Below the pieces are notes generated by a model that was not told where the DNA came from, did no database searches, and saw only the letters and a program-made list of their open reading frames with translations. Positions 8,618 through 17,399 of a stretch of DNA of 53,622 nucleotides are shown one piece after another. The DNA comes from Acidobacteria subdivision 2 bacterium RH1 MAG20 (GTDB taxonomy: Bacteria; Acidobacteriota; Terriglobia; Terriglobales; Acidobacteriaceae). The DNA lies in assembly GCA_002197545.1 (NCBI GenBank), contig NFUO01000002.1, positions 1-53,622 on the forward strand, given 5' to 3'. The first letter of the stretch is position 1; each line of letters starts with the position of its first letter. A program made the translations under genes and the position numbers.

Positions 8618-10207
8618 ATGACATTATTTTCCTTTGGCCCCCCGAAGCGAAATACGAGACATGGCATAGACCGGTTCCCTTCTCTTTTTCCATTCCATTT
8701 GCAACAAAGCTTCTCTCGATCGATCATCCGTGTTGCGTTCATCGTCATCCCTGCCAGTCTCATCTCACCCATCTGCCTCGCACAAAAAGCCGCCTCTGAT
8801 CTTGATCTGCGCGGAACAGTGACTTATGCAAATCATCAGACATACGTTGAAGTTCCTTTTGAAGTGCCCAAAGGCGTCACTCGCGTAACGATAAGTTTCT
8901 CTTACACCGGCCGCGATAAACACACGACGATCGACCTTGGTCTCTTCGACAACGAGCGCTTCCGTGGGTGGAGTGGCGGCAATAAATCGTCCTTTACACT
9001 CTCAGCAACCGATGCAACACCCTCCTATCTTCCAGGCCCGATTCGTCCGGGCAAGTGGAAGTTAATCCTTGGCGTGCCCAATATCCGCGAAGGTGTACGT
9101 TCGGAGTACGAAGCCAAAATCCATTTTTCGCATGTCGGAGAAAGGCCAGCAATCTCCACCTTCAGTCAGGCACCCTTGCGCACCGGGCCTGCATGGTATC
9201 GCGGAGACCTGCACATGCACGACGCGCACAGCGACGGCTCATGCCTTAGTCAATCTGGCAAGAAGGCCCCCTGTCCTCTCTATAAAACAGTGGAAACAGC
9301 AGCAGCAAGAGGTCTCGACTTCATCGCTACCAGCGACCACAATACGATCTCGCAGTATGACGACATACGCGAGTTGCAGCCATACTTCGACCAATTGCTC
9401 TTGCTGCCCGCACGCGAAATCACCACATTCCAGGGTCATGCCAACGTATACGGCACCACGGAATTCATCGACTTCCGGCTCACAAGTCCGCACGTGCCCA
9501 ACTTCAACCGGTTGCTTGACGAGGTCCAGAGCCTGCACGGCATACTCTCCATCAACCATCCAGACATACCTTCCGTAGAGTCCTGCATGGGCTGCGGCTG
9601 GACGGTTCCAGATACCGACTTCAGTCGAGTAACTGCGATTGAAGTCATCAATGGAGGAGCTGCCGATGGACTACTCTCCGGTATTCCTTTCTGGCAGAAG
9701 CAACTGAACAATGGCTTTCGTCTTACAGGTCTGGGCGGCAGCGATAATCACGACTCAGACTCCAAAGCTCAGACTTACTCAGCCGTCGGTCATCCTACAA
9801 CCGTGATCTATGCCGCAAATTTATCCGAGAACGCGATTCTCGATGCAATTCGTGCAGGACACGTCTTTGTCGACACCCAGGGCGCAAAAGATAGGGTCAT
9901 TGAATTTACAGCAAAGACGGCAACAAGCACGGCATCCATGGGAGATGAAATTCAGTCTCCCGCCGGTCAACAAATACACTTCACTCTCAAGATGATCGCA
10001 CTCGCTGGCGACCACCCGGAAATTATTCTGGATGGTCAGTCAACCGCATTGCTGAATGCGTCCCCAGTAAAACAGAACGAGGAAATAAGAAGCTTCGACT
10101 ATCAGAGCGACGGAAAGAGACATTGGCTCCGCGTCAATGTCCGCTCAGAGGATGGCGCTATGCTCATCGTTGGAAATCCCATCTACCTGAATTTCTCTAA
10201 ACGATGA
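8618..10207 (+). CDS. Secreted PHP-domain phosphoesterase, CehA/McbA-like
   Basis: A 529-residue protein with a hydrophobic export signal around residues 37-55. After an N-terminal beta-rich region (about 60-185) comes a PHP metallophosphoesterase domain: RGDLHMHDAHSDGS (His199, His201), SDHN (Asp240, His241), REITTFQGH (Glu267, His274), NHPD (His314) and GGSDNHD (Asp376, His378), which together supply the usual multi-metal site. CehA/McbA relatives act on phosphodiesters or carbamate esters; the substrate here is unknown. It ends just before a convergent PI-PLC-like gene, also secreted, which hints at extracellular phosphoester scavenging. The exact start is uncertain because the signal begins late in the frame. 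Confidence 0.85.
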   Translation: MTLFSFGPPKRNTRHGIDRFPSLFPFHLQQSFSRSIIRVAFIVIPASLISPICLAQKAASDLDLRGTVTYANHQTYVEVPFEVPKGVTRVTISFSYTGRDKHTTIDLGLFDNERFRGWSGGNKSSFTLSATDATPSYLPGPIRPGKWKLILGVPNIREGVRSEYEAKIHFSHVGERPAISTFSQAPLRTGPAWYRGDLHMHDAHSDGSCLSQSGKKAPCPLYKTVETAAARGLDFIATSDHNTISQYDDIRELQPYFDQLLLLPAREITTFQGHANVYGTTEFIDFRLTSPHVPNFNRLLDEVQSLHGILSINHPDIPSVESCMGCGWTVPDTDFSRVTAIEVINGGAADGLLSGIPFWQKQLNNGFRLTGLGGSDNHDSDSKAQTYSAVGHPTTVIYAANLSENAILDAIRAGHVFVDTQGAKDRVIEFTAKTATSTASMGDEIQSPAGQQIHFTLKMIALAGDHPEIILDGQSTALLNASPVKQNEEIRSFDYQSDGKRHWLRVNVRSEDGAMLIVGNPIYLNFSKR

Positions 10208-10221
10208 GGACAAGTCTCCCA

Positions 10222-11379
10222 TCAGCGAGCGTTGATGGGAGATGCCAAAAGACGATCCACGCAACTAACAGGCTTCATCACCGGATTGCATCGGGCTACG
10301 AGGCCATCTGGAAATCCAACAACGTACTTGGTCCACATCGAAGGCTCTGAGGGCGGATAGTCCGTACTGATCATCTGCGCGCCGCTGGAAAGCGCAAGGT
10401 CGCGTCGCGTCGTGTCATTTGTGCGCGCTTGTTCCGTCGCCTCATCGGAGCGCGTCCGTACAAGGTAACCCTGCTTCACCAGCGCGTCTATTTCCTCGCG
10501 TGACCCTTCGTTCTCTTCAGTGAACGCTGCATCAGGAGCGCCCGGCACAGCATTCGTAAAGAGCACCCGCCCACGCAAAGATGGATGCCCCGTCGTATAG
10601 ATAGGTTCCACATGTCTCTGATCCATCAGAAAGATGACCTTGCCACGCGCCTCGGCCAGTGTTGGCCACTTTCCAGCATGAACAGCTTCCACCAGCGTCG
10701 CCGCATTGCCGCGCACGTCATCTGGAGTAATCATCTCGCTCGGTTTGAAGACCGACCGAATCTCCTTGTCCAGTGCATCAAATACAGGCGCAGTAAATGG
10801 CTCCGGCATCGCCGCATTCGGAAGCTCCCGCATCTTTCCCTCTTTTGTCTCAATCAAAATAAAAATTGGCAGATGGTGCGGATGCTGCTTCGACCATGTA
10901 CGCACATCGGTGAGGCAAGCAATGAGAGTCATGCATGTGCTGCGCACATCTACATCCTGCATATGCAGGACCTTGAATCCCGGTTTCTCCATCTCGTGAT
11001 GAGGATCGGACTCCGGATCAGCCGGCAACCCCGCTTTCGCGACCATATTTAGGATCGCGGGATGCGCATACCTGCCTCCCTTCGCGTCGGCGAATACGTC
11101 GATCTCAATCTGCCGTACCCCGCCCGTGAGTTGATCGCCAAGCGGAGCGTGATGATAGTCGAGCCCATGCAACGCCTTTGGATTCTTCATCTCCATCAAT
11201 TTACGTGCGCTTGGCGGAAACCCTGCATGATAGCTATTATGCGAGCCAATCACCTGGATCTGGTTCACATGGACTCGCTGGTCCTGCTCGGCAGCAGTCG
11301 TCTGTTGGGCCAGCGCCAATCCACCCATGGCAAATACTGCAATAGTCAAGGAGATTTGAGTTGCTTTGCCGATGGTCAT
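10222..11379 (-). CDS. Secreted PI-PLC-like phosphodiesterase (Ca2+-dependent type)
   Basis: A 385-residue protein with a signal peptide (cleavage near ALAQQ, about residue 25). It fits the PI-PLC-C1 family: His47 in IGSHNSYH and His139 in VLHMQDVD are in the positions of the two catalytic histidines of phosphatidylinositol phospholipases, and GVRQIEIDVFAD (Glu92, Asp94) offers the acidic metal site. Such enzymes cleave phosphatidylinositol to diacylglycerol and an inositol phosphate. Family members with other glycerophospho-substrates are possible. Its position beside a TonB receptor, an inositol oxygenase and an IolB-like isomerase makes release of inositol outside the cell an attractive role, which is inference. 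Confidence 0.82.
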   Translation of the reverse strand: MTIGKATQISLTIAVFAMGGLALAQQTTAAEQDQRVHVNQIQVIGSHNSYHAGFPPSARKLMEMKNPKALHGLDYHHAPLGDQLTGGVRQIEIDVFADAKGGRYAHPAILNMVAKAGLPADPESDPHHEMEKPGFKVLHMQDVDVRSTCMTLIACLTDVRTWSKQHPHHLPIFILIETKEGKMRELPNAAMPEPFTAPVFDALDKEIRSVFKPSEMITPDDVRGNAATLVEAVHAGKWPTLAEARGKVIFLMDQRHVEPIYTTGHPSLRGRVLFTNAVPGAPDAAFTEENEGSREEIDALVKQGYLVRTRSDEATEQARTNDTTRRDLALSSGAQMISTDYPPSEPSMWTKYVVGFPDGLVARCNPVMKPVSCVDRLLASPINAR

Positions 11380-11520
11380 GTCCGTCCCTTGTCGAAATCT
11401 GAATTCAATTATCCAACTAAATAAGACTTGCTATAGTGCGTCGATGCTGATGCTCCCATCATCCCAAACTCTCGTCGATCCATCTTCAAAGTAGAACCTC
11501 GCCTGCTTTCGATTGTGACA

Positions 11521-11558
11521 ACACCCGGCGCCGATCAAGGAGACTCAGCGCCGCGTGT
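11521..11558. terminator. Interrupted inverted repeat between receptor gene and PI-PLC-like gene
   Basis: ACACCCGGCGCC (11521-11532) pairs, with one mismatch, with GCGCCGCGTGT (11548-11558). On the plus strand TTGTTACATTT follows. It sits downstream of the receptor stop (11600) and probably limits readthrough. Confidence 0.35.
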
Positions 11559-11599
11559 TTGTTACATTTGCGTCGTTCCTTGAACTGTGTCGCCAATCG

Positions 11600-14500
11600 T
11601 TAGAAGATGATCTTCGCGGCCAGTTGAAGCTGACGCGCCGGAAAAGCCGAAGAGATAGAGCCGAACGTGGAATTGCTGACGTTACCATCCGGTGCTTGAT
11701 AGTTGACCTTGTTGAGCACATTGAACGCCTCAGCACGGAAGTCGAAGGTCGATCCTTCTCTCCACAGCGGAAACGCTTTATGGAGGCCAAGGTCTGTCTG
11801 GTAGAAGGCAGGCGACAAAACCATGTTGCGCTGTGCGTTGCCAAAGGGATTGCCAGTGATAGGGGCCGAAACGCCGACAGCTCCCGGAGCCGTAGCCTTC
11901 ACCAGATATCCGGTCAGAGCGGTCGATGTCTTTGCGCGGTTCGACGCAGGAGCCACTGGATTTCCAACGACATTGGGTCGATACGTGTACAGGTCGGTAA
12001 CATTCGTATTTGTCGATGTGCTGTTGTTGTAAGTAAGATTCGTCGGCAAACCGCTATTCATGCTGTTGATAACGGTCACCTGCCACCCGCCCAGGATTGC
12101 GTCCGTCGCGTATGAAGAGTTGCCTCCAAAGTGACGGCCCCGTCCATAAGGAAGATCGTAAATAATCGCGGTGGTATTGGTCAGCGGCTGATCATAGTTC
12201 GACCGTCCGTAGTCGCTCATGGGGTTAGCAAAGTTCACGCGAGAATTATCGCCATTGCTCGTCTCCAGATGCCCCGCGGCGAGATCGAAGGTGCGTCCAT
12301 AGGTAAATGAGTTGAGAAGATACAGTCCGTTGCCGTAACGTTTCTCCAGCTTGAATTGCAGCGCATTATAGTTCGAGATCCCTCCACCCCACGCAATCTC
12401 TATGTCTCCAAAAGTGGGTATAGGGCGCCGAGCCTTCAGCGATTGGGTGCAATTCGTCGCCAATGCCGCCGTGCAGATAGCTGCCTGGTTGTAGTCCGCA
12501 AGAATCTGGAGATGCGTCCCCTTGCTCCCAACGTATGCCACATCCATCACTACCTGACCGGGTAACTCGTGCTGTACCGAAAGCTGATAGCTCTGCACAT
12601 AACCCGTCTTGGTGTCTTTCGGTATGTAGCGCGACGTCACCAGCGCCGGATTGAAGTTAGAAGGAGCGGTAAGATTGACAGCATAACCCTGTTGCGTCTG
12701 CCGGAAGCATAATGTCTGGTCCTGCGTATCGCTGGTGCAGCGATTCGCCGCGGTCGGCGTCACGTTGTTGATCGTCGCATTTACAACGTTGGGACCATTG
12801 TAAGTAAGGTTGTTCTCTCCGCCGGCGCGGTTGAACTGCGTATAACTGATCCCGTACCCGGAGCGTATGACCGTATTTGGTGTCGCACTGTACGAAAGCC
12901 CTAAACGTGGCCCAAAATTGTTCAGCGGCATGTTAACCAGAGCGCGATTATAGATGGAGCCACCTTTCGCCTGGATCAACGTGTTGGTTCCTGGATCGAA
13001 GTTGGCAAGCTTATTGTTCGCCTCATACTGTGGCGTCGCCAGTTCATAGCGGAGACCGGCGTTGATCGTCAGGTTCGGCATCAGCTTGATGTCGTCCTGG
13101 AAGTACATAAAATTCATCCGCTGGCGCACGCTTGCAATGAAGAAGTTAGTCAGCGAGTATGAGTTGCGATTTCCGAACATAAAATCCGCCAGGTTATGGG
13201 CCTCCTGGAGTTGTCCAAAGGCATCGGCAGGGGTATTTGGAGCGGTGGAATATAGCCCGGCGTAATTGTCCTGGCCATAACTCGGGTTGTAGTCGTTGAT
13301 CTGCGTGTTGATAGCCTGGTACTCATAGCCGAACTTCATCGAATGTCTTCCATGAATCAGCGTGTAATTCACCTTCGGATTGATAACCGAAGGATTTTGG
13401 AACTGCGGACTTGCAGACTGTGTACCGAACTGCGAAAACCCCGTAACACTCTGCGCATTCAGGCTTCGCACAATAATTGGATCAGTCGGAATCCCGTTGG
13501 TAATTCCATTCGATGTAAGCAGACTTGGGTTGCCAAGGCCATACGGTGACTTCCCGCCTTCGTTATGACCAATGCCCACGCGCACATCCAGCAACGATAC
13601 CGGCGTGATCGCATACGTTGCGCCAATAGCAATCTGGCGATTATATAAATGAACGTCCGCATTGGCATTGCCGCCGGCCGGACCGCCAAACGTCGGCGGA
13701 TCGAAGATGGCCGTCTGGTGTTGGCTGTATACGCCAAAGATACTGAGTTTCTGACTGAAGGTGTGGTCGATGCGGATATCGCCCTTGTCATCATTGATAG
13801 TGCCGCGCGGAAAGGCGGAGAAATTATTCGCATATGCGGCAGCAGTATTGAGGGCGGCACCATTCGTAGTCGACGGCAGCGCAGCCAGAACAGCCCTGGC
13901 AAACGGGGTTTGATCGGACGCCGGGATAACACCGTTCGCATAGACCTGCCCGGTAACGGGATTTTGTAAGGGAATCGGCGCAGTTGTCCCATCGGCATTA
14001 TGAAGCAGGAACGTGCCGGTGCGCTGCTCGGCTGTCGGCAGAGTCGCAGTTCCAAAGCTCAGGGCAATTTGGCGAACGCCCTCATAGTCCATAAAGAAGA
14101 ACGTATGGTCGCGCCAGATAGGTCCACCGAAGGTTCCGCCGAACTGGTTACGAATAAATGCAGGCTTTACTCCTGAAGTTGGCTTGAAAGGTCCAATCGC
14201 ATTGAACACAGTGTTACGGTTGTAGTCCCACGCCCGTCCATGAAACTCATTTGTGCCGCGCCGAATGCTGGCATTGATCACCGCGCCCGACGCCCTCCCA
14301 TACTCCGCACTATAGTTGTCTGTCTCCAGACGAAACTCCGACACTGCATCGGGCGACGGCGGAATGTTCTCATTCGCAAATCCCTGGTTCGACGTGCCAT
14401 ACGAATTATTGTCCAAACCATCCAATAGGAAGTTGTTGAACGCACTGCGCTGCCCGTTCACATTGAACGATGCTTCACGGCTGGTCGTCGACTGGTTTTC

Positions 14501-15076
14501 CAGAAACGACTTCCTCACGCCCGGAGCCAGCAGCGCCAGATCAGCATAGGACCGCCCATTCAGCGGCAGATTCTCGATCTCCCGTGTACCGATCACTTGC
14601 CCGCGAGAGCTCGTCTCAGTCTCCAGCACCGATGGCGCGGCCGAGACTGTCACCGATTCACTCAGCGATCCCGGCTTCAGCGTCACATCGACGCGCTGAC
14701 GCGCGGCTGTCGTCAGCGTAAAGGGCTCCGTCTCAGTCCGCTGGAAGCCGGTAGCCTCGGTAGCAACTTGATATCGCCCGATAGCCACGCTCGAAAATTC
14801 ATAGCGTCCTTCTGCATCAGTGGTTGCCGTCTGCTTGATGCTTGTCGCGACATTGGTCAGCGTCACGGTGCTGTTAGGAATCGCGGCACTCGTCGAGTCC
14901 CTGACATAGCCCAGCACCGAAGCCGACTCAAACTGTCCATAGCATCGAAGCGCCGGCAAAAGCAGCAAAACCACCATCGCCAGTCGAAGCCGTCCCCAGA
15001 CAGGAGACGTAAAGATCGCTTGAGTGATTCCATTTCTTTGATAAGCAGAGTTTCCTACTTGTGTCCTTAGCATCAT
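11600..15076 (-). CDS. TonB-dependent receptor, Oar-like, with carboxypeptidase-regulatory-like N-terminus
   Basis: A 1158-residue outer-membrane active transporter. After a signal segment (MVVLLLLPALRCYGQ) comes a carboxypeptidase-regulatory-like beta domain (GYVRDSTSAAIPNSTVTLTN...GRYEFSSVAIGRYQV), then a plug (IENLPLNGRSYADLALLAPGV, GLDNNSYG) and a long barrel rich in aromatic and Asn/Gly strands, ending in the terminal-Phe motif AAKIIF. The start at 15076 is preceded by GAGGAG; an extra 22 residues upstream lack a site. Such receptors are numerous in acidobacteria and usually import oligosaccharides or similar nutrients. The promoter is shared in sequence with that of the sugar transporter at 18.7-19.9 kb, suggesting a common substrate. 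Confidence 0.93.
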   Translation of the reverse strand: MMLRTQVGNSAYQRNGITQAIFTSPVWGRLRLAMVVLLLLPALRCYGQFESASVLGYVRDSTSAAIPNSTVTLTNVATSIKQTATTDAEGRYEFSSVAIGRYQVATEATGFQRTETEPFTLTTAARQRVDVTLKPGSLSESVTVSAAPSVLETETSSRGQVIGTREIENLPLNGRSYADLALLAPGVRKSFLENQSTTSREASFNVNGQRSAFNNFLLDGLDNNSYGTSNQGFANENIPPSPDAVSEFRLETDNYSAEYGRASGAVINASIRRGTNEFHGRAWDYNRNTVFNAIGPFKPTSGVKPAFIRNQFGGTFGGPIWRDHTFFFMDYEGVRQIALSFGTATLPTAEQRTGTFLLHNADGTTAPIPLQNPVTGQVYANGVIPASDQTPFARAVLAALPSTTNGAALNTAAAYANNFSAFPRGTINDDKGDIRIDHTFSQKLSIFGVYSQHQTAIFDPPTFGGPAGGNANADVHLYNRQIAIGATYAITPVSLLDVRVGIGHNEGGKSPYGLGNPSLLTSNGITNGIPTDPIIVRSLNAQSVTGFSQFGTQSASPQFQNPSVINPKVNYTLIHGRHSMKFGYEYQAINTQINDYNPSYGQDNYAGLYSTAPNTPADAFGQLQEAHNLADFMFGNRNSYSLTNFFIASVRQRMNFMYFQDDIKLMPNLTINAGLRYELATPQYEANNKLANFDPGTNTLIQAKGGSIYNRALVNMPLNNFGPRLGLSYSATPNTVIRSGYGISYTQFNRAGGENNLTYNGPNVVNATINNVTPTAANRCTSDTQDQTLCFRQTQQGYAVNLTAPSNFNPALVTSRYIPKDTKTGYVQSYQLSVQHELPGQVVMDVAYVGSKGTHLQILADYNQAAICTAALATNCTQSLKARRPIPTFGDIEIAWGGGISNYNALQFKLEKRYGNGLYLLNSFTYGRTFDLAAGHLETSNGDNSRVNFANPMSDYGRSNYDQPLTNTTAIIYDLPYGRGRHFGGNSSYATDAILGGWQVTVINSMNSGLPTNLTYNNSTSTNTNVTDLYTYRPNVVGNPVAPASNRAKTSTALTGYLVKATAPGAVGVSAPITGNPFGNAQRNMVLSPAFYQTDLGLHKAFPLWREGSTFDFRAEAFNVLNKVNYQAPDGNVSNSTFGSISSAFPARQLQLAAKIIF

Positions 15077-15172
15077 CTGGCTTGTCTCCTCAAAAATAAA
15101 CTTCACTCCTGCAGTAGTAATCCGGGTTAATTTATGCCTCACGGGAATTTCCAGTTTTATATGAACGCGAGA

Positions 15173-15202
15173 ACATTACGCATCGCCACATGCCACTGTC
15201 AA
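15173..15202 (-). promoter_or_regulatory. Promoter of the TonB-dependent receptor gene
   Basis: On the minus strand TTGACA (15202-15197) and TAATGT (15178-15173) are 18 bases apart, about 97 bases before the start codon. The block TCGCCACAT-GCCAC-TGTCAATAG (15183-15205, plus strand) recurs almost unchanged at 20307-20328, upstream of the sugar transporter. Confidence 0.6.
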
Positions 15203-15211
15203 TAGAAATTG

Positions 15212-15230
15212 CGATAACGGAATCGATAAC
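15212..15230. promoter_or_regulatory. Two CGATAAC half-sites upstream of the receptor promoter
   Basis: CGATAAC occurs at 15212-15218 and 15224-15230, spaced 12 bases start to start and about 10 bases upstream of the -35 box. The operator candidate before the inositol oxygenase contains a related minus-strand sequence (GCGATAAC). They could bind the local LacI-family regulator. Confidence 0.4.
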
Positions 15231-15435
15231 GTAAAATGCGTATAAATAGTTTGTAAAGCTATATTTATCAATCTGTTATTGGCTAAAAATATTTACAGCT
15301 ATCGGAAACTGCAACATGCTCGTAAATATCTTCCGCGACAAGGAGCTTATGAGATAAATTATGCCGTCGTTATATAAATCCAAGGTAAATAAGCGTTAAT
15401 GCCGCAAGAAATAATCAGCGCTCACCCGCGCACCC
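15231..15435. other. AT-rich intergenic DNA upstream of the receptor promoter
   Basis: About 200 bases rich in A and T, with no open frame of note. It separates the receptor promoter from the stop of the IolB-like gene. Confidence 0.5.
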
Positions 15436-16203
15436 CTAGGCATACAGAGGATCGACCTTGACGACGCCCCATTGCCGGTCCACCACCTCGCGGTGCGCCG
15501 CCATCATCCACACGAAATTCAACGCGCTTCCCGGAATCGCAACGTTTGGATGGTACCCTTCCGGCAGCAAAATCGCATCGCCATCGCGCACGACCTCCAC
15601 CTCTGCAGCCGTGATCCCGTCCGTATAAACCAGTTGCAAGCCAAACGCAGGCGCCGGCATATCGAAGAACACATAGACCTCCTCCAGCATCGCGGCATGT
15701 TCATGCGGAGGCCAGCTCGTCCAGTTGCCCGGCAGCGAGCTCGTCACCCCCACAACCAGCCGCCCAGCCTTCACGTTGGTCCCCAGCAGAATATCGATCT
15801 CCCGCTTCGAACTCTCCTTCCCAGCGACAAAGTGCAGCTTTTCGTCCGCTTGCACGCTGGCATACGGAACAAACTGCACAGGATACTCTCCCTCCACCAC
15901 AGCGGAGCACTCCACAAGATCGACCTCCGACGCAGTTTCAACCGTCACCGGCAATCCCTTCGAAACATACAGCGCGTCTTTAGCCCGCAGCGTAAAGCGC
16001 TCTGTCCCCACTGTAACCGTGGCCTCGCCGCTCAGACACACCAGCCCTGTCTCCTGCCCTTCATTCGCGAAGCTCACAGTCTCCTGTCCATGGCTCAAAC
16101 GAATGCGCCCATAGCTCATCTCCCGCATCGAGCTGTTGCCCGGATGGATGAAGATATTTCGCCCCTGCAACCCAGCCGTACCGCCGACCAAACGTTTCGA
16201 CAT
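15436..16203 (-). CDS. IolB/KduI-family isomerase (cupin)
   Basis: A 255-residue bicupin of the 5-deoxy-glucuronate isomerase / 5-keto-4-deoxyuronate isomerase family. The second cupin has GNWTSWPPHEH (His167, His169), EEVYVFF (Glu174) and the late GYHPN (His218), the metal ligands of IolB and KduI; SWPP.EH..M.EEVY is especially IolB-like. In classical inositol breakdown IolB works after IolG, IolE and IolD, none of which is here. Next to a myo-inositol oxygenase, which makes D-glucuronate, this enzyme may instead isomerise glucuronate to a ketouronate; KduI has been reported to do related conversions. AGGAAG precedes the ATG. A terminator lies between it and the oxygenase gene. Confidence 0.85.
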   Translation of the reverse strand: MSKRLVGGTAGLQGRNIFIHPGNSSMREMSYGRIRLSHGQETVSFANEGQETGLVCLSGEATVTVGTERFTLRAKDALYVSKGLPVTVETASEVDLVECSAVVEGEYPVQFVPYASVQADEKLHFVAGKESSKREIDILLGTNVKAGRLVVGVTSSLPGNWTSWPPHEHAAMLEEVYVFFDMPAPAFGLQLVYTDGITAAEVEVVRDGDAILLPEGYHPNVAIPGSALNFVWMMAAHREVVDRQWGVVKVDPLYA

Positions 16204-16270
16204 CGCTTCTTCCTATCCGGCTTTGGTAAGGTGATGAAAAAGTCTAAGTTGTGGTCTTTTGGATTAGCGT

Positions 16271-16322
16271 AGGGCTTTAGCCCTGCGAATAAGTCCTTGA
16301 AAATACGAGGGGCTTCAGCCCC
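16271..16322. repeat. Pair of short intergenic palindromes
   Basis: AGGGCTTTAGCCCT (16271-16284) and GGGGCTTCAGCCCC (16309-16322) have the same design, a 6-bp GC-rich stem with a 2-base centre, and lie 24 bases apart. They resemble small dispersed hairpin units, not gene-specific signals. Confidence 0.5.
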
Positions 16323-16385
16323 GGGCTTTTCTTTTAATTGCCACAACAGACTTCTTCAGCACCCTCTTTCGCCCGTTACAAGATC

Positions 16386-16415
16386 AAAAAAATGGCCCCG
16401 AAACATCTCAGGGCC
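16386..16415 (-). terminator. Intrinsic terminator after inositol oxygenase gene
   Basis: On the minus strand GGCCC (16415-16411) pairs with GGGCC (16398-16394) and is followed, after one A, by seven T residues (16392-16386). It is 31 bases after the oxygenase stop codon and separates this unit from the IolB-like gene. Confidence 0.65.
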
Positions 16416-16445
16416 GCTCAGTAAAAACGTCGGGTGGCGCCTCAG

Positions 16446-17306
16446 CTACCACGCAATCTTCGCCGGGAAAAATTCGGCAAACAGATCGTCATAGTAGGGC
16501 TTCAACTCCTTCAAATTTGGCTTCGTATGCCCCTTGGAATAGAGGTCATACACGTTGAACTTGTTCACCCAATCGAACATCTCGACATCATGCTTGCTCA
16601 TCAGGTGCCGGTACGCGCCATGCCGGTGCGCGGAATAGAACGAGTGATATCGCAGCATGTACAGCGACTCTTCCGGCATGTAATTCTTCATCACTTCACC
16701 GATATAGCCATCATGTCCAAACGACAGATGCACCTTGCTCAGCCCGCAGTTCGGCTCATAGATACCGTACTTCGTCTGATACAGAGGATTGTTAATGTCC
16801 GGATTCGCCTTGAAATACTGCGGAAAAACAATCTGATCGGAGTACGCGCATCCGACGGGAAAAGTATCGCCCACCACACCCCATTGCGGCTCGCCCCATA
16901 GGCACAACACCTTGCCCAGGTCGTGGATAAATCCCGTCAGCACAAACCACCGAGGATGCCCATCCTTGCGGATCGCCTCCGACGTCTGCAGCAGATGTTC
17001 AATCTGCGTCAGGTCCGTATCCGGATCGCTGTCATCCACCAGCGTATTTAGAAACTCCGCCGCCTGCCAGATACTCTTCTCGCCTTTATTCAAGCCAAAG
17101 TATTCCTTCTCCTTGGCCATCACATAGTCGAAGGTCTGGTACTGATGGTTCAGGCGATAAAACTCCGCGACGCCCGGAGTCGCCTCTTCGTCATACTGCC
17201 GAAACTCCTCTTCGCTCTTGCCGGCCTGATAGCGTCCGGTTAAAAACTCATCCCACTCATCCATGTCTTTCAGCGGCGCATCGGTAGAGATCGCTGTCGT
17301 TGCCAT
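16446..17306 (-). CDS. myo-Inositol oxygenase
   Basis: A 286-residue HD-like di-iron enzyme that cleaves myo-inositol with O2 to D-glucuronate. Every ligand known from mouse MIOX can be placed: His117 (DGHPRW), His128 and Asp129 (IHDLGK), His198 (GHDGY), His221 (YHSFY) and Asp254 (VYDLY), plus the substrate lysine Lys132. Length equals that of the animal enzyme (285). Bacterial copies are known but uncommon. AAGGGA precedes the ATG. A promoter with a LacI-type operator lies directly upstream and the regulator gene is next, so inositol- or uronate-dependent control is likely. An IolB/KduI-type enzyme downstream may use its product. Confidence 0.95.
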   Translation of the reverse strand: MATTAISTDAPLKDMDEWDEFLTGRYQAGKSEEEFRQYDEEATPGVAEFYRLNHQYQTFDYVMAKEKEYFGLNKGEKSIWQAAEFLNTLVDDSDPDTDLTQIEHLLQTSEAIRKDGHPRWFVLTGFIHDLGKVLCLWGEPQWGVVGDTFPVGCAYSDQIVFPQYFKANPDINNPLYQTKYGIYEPNCGLSKVHLSFGHDGYIGEVMKNYMPEESLYMLRYHSFYSAHRHGAYRHLMSKHDVEMFDWVNKFNVYDLYSKGHTKPNLKELKPYYDDLFAEFFPAKIAW

Positions 17307-17341
17307 ATGATTTCCCTTCGGCGCGAAAATCTACGGTTCGC

Positions 17342-17353
17342 GTTATCGCTAAC
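17342..17353. promoter_or_regulatory. LacI-family operator candidate before inositol oxygenase
   Basis: GTTATCGCTAAC is a 12-bp palindrome with one mismatched pair and the central CG typical of LacI-family sites. It begins 1-2 bases after the -10 hexamer, a position where bound repressor would block transcription, and the LacI-type gene is adjacent. Confidence 0.6.
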
Positions 17354-17354
17354 T

Positions 17355-17384
17355 ATGGTAGACCTGCCTATACAAATATTGCAA
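17355..17384 (-). promoter_or_regulatory. Promoter of the inositol oxygenase gene
   Basis: On the minus strand TTGCAA (17384-17379) and TACCAT (17360-17355) are 18 bases apart. The start codon is about 50 bases downstream, with the operator candidate between. Confidence 0.5.
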
Positions 17385-17399
17385 GCGAAATATTCACGA

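Noticed and set aside
15472..16272. 266-residue plus-strand frame
   Set aside because: Antisense to the IolB/KduI-type gene, whose metal ligands are intact.
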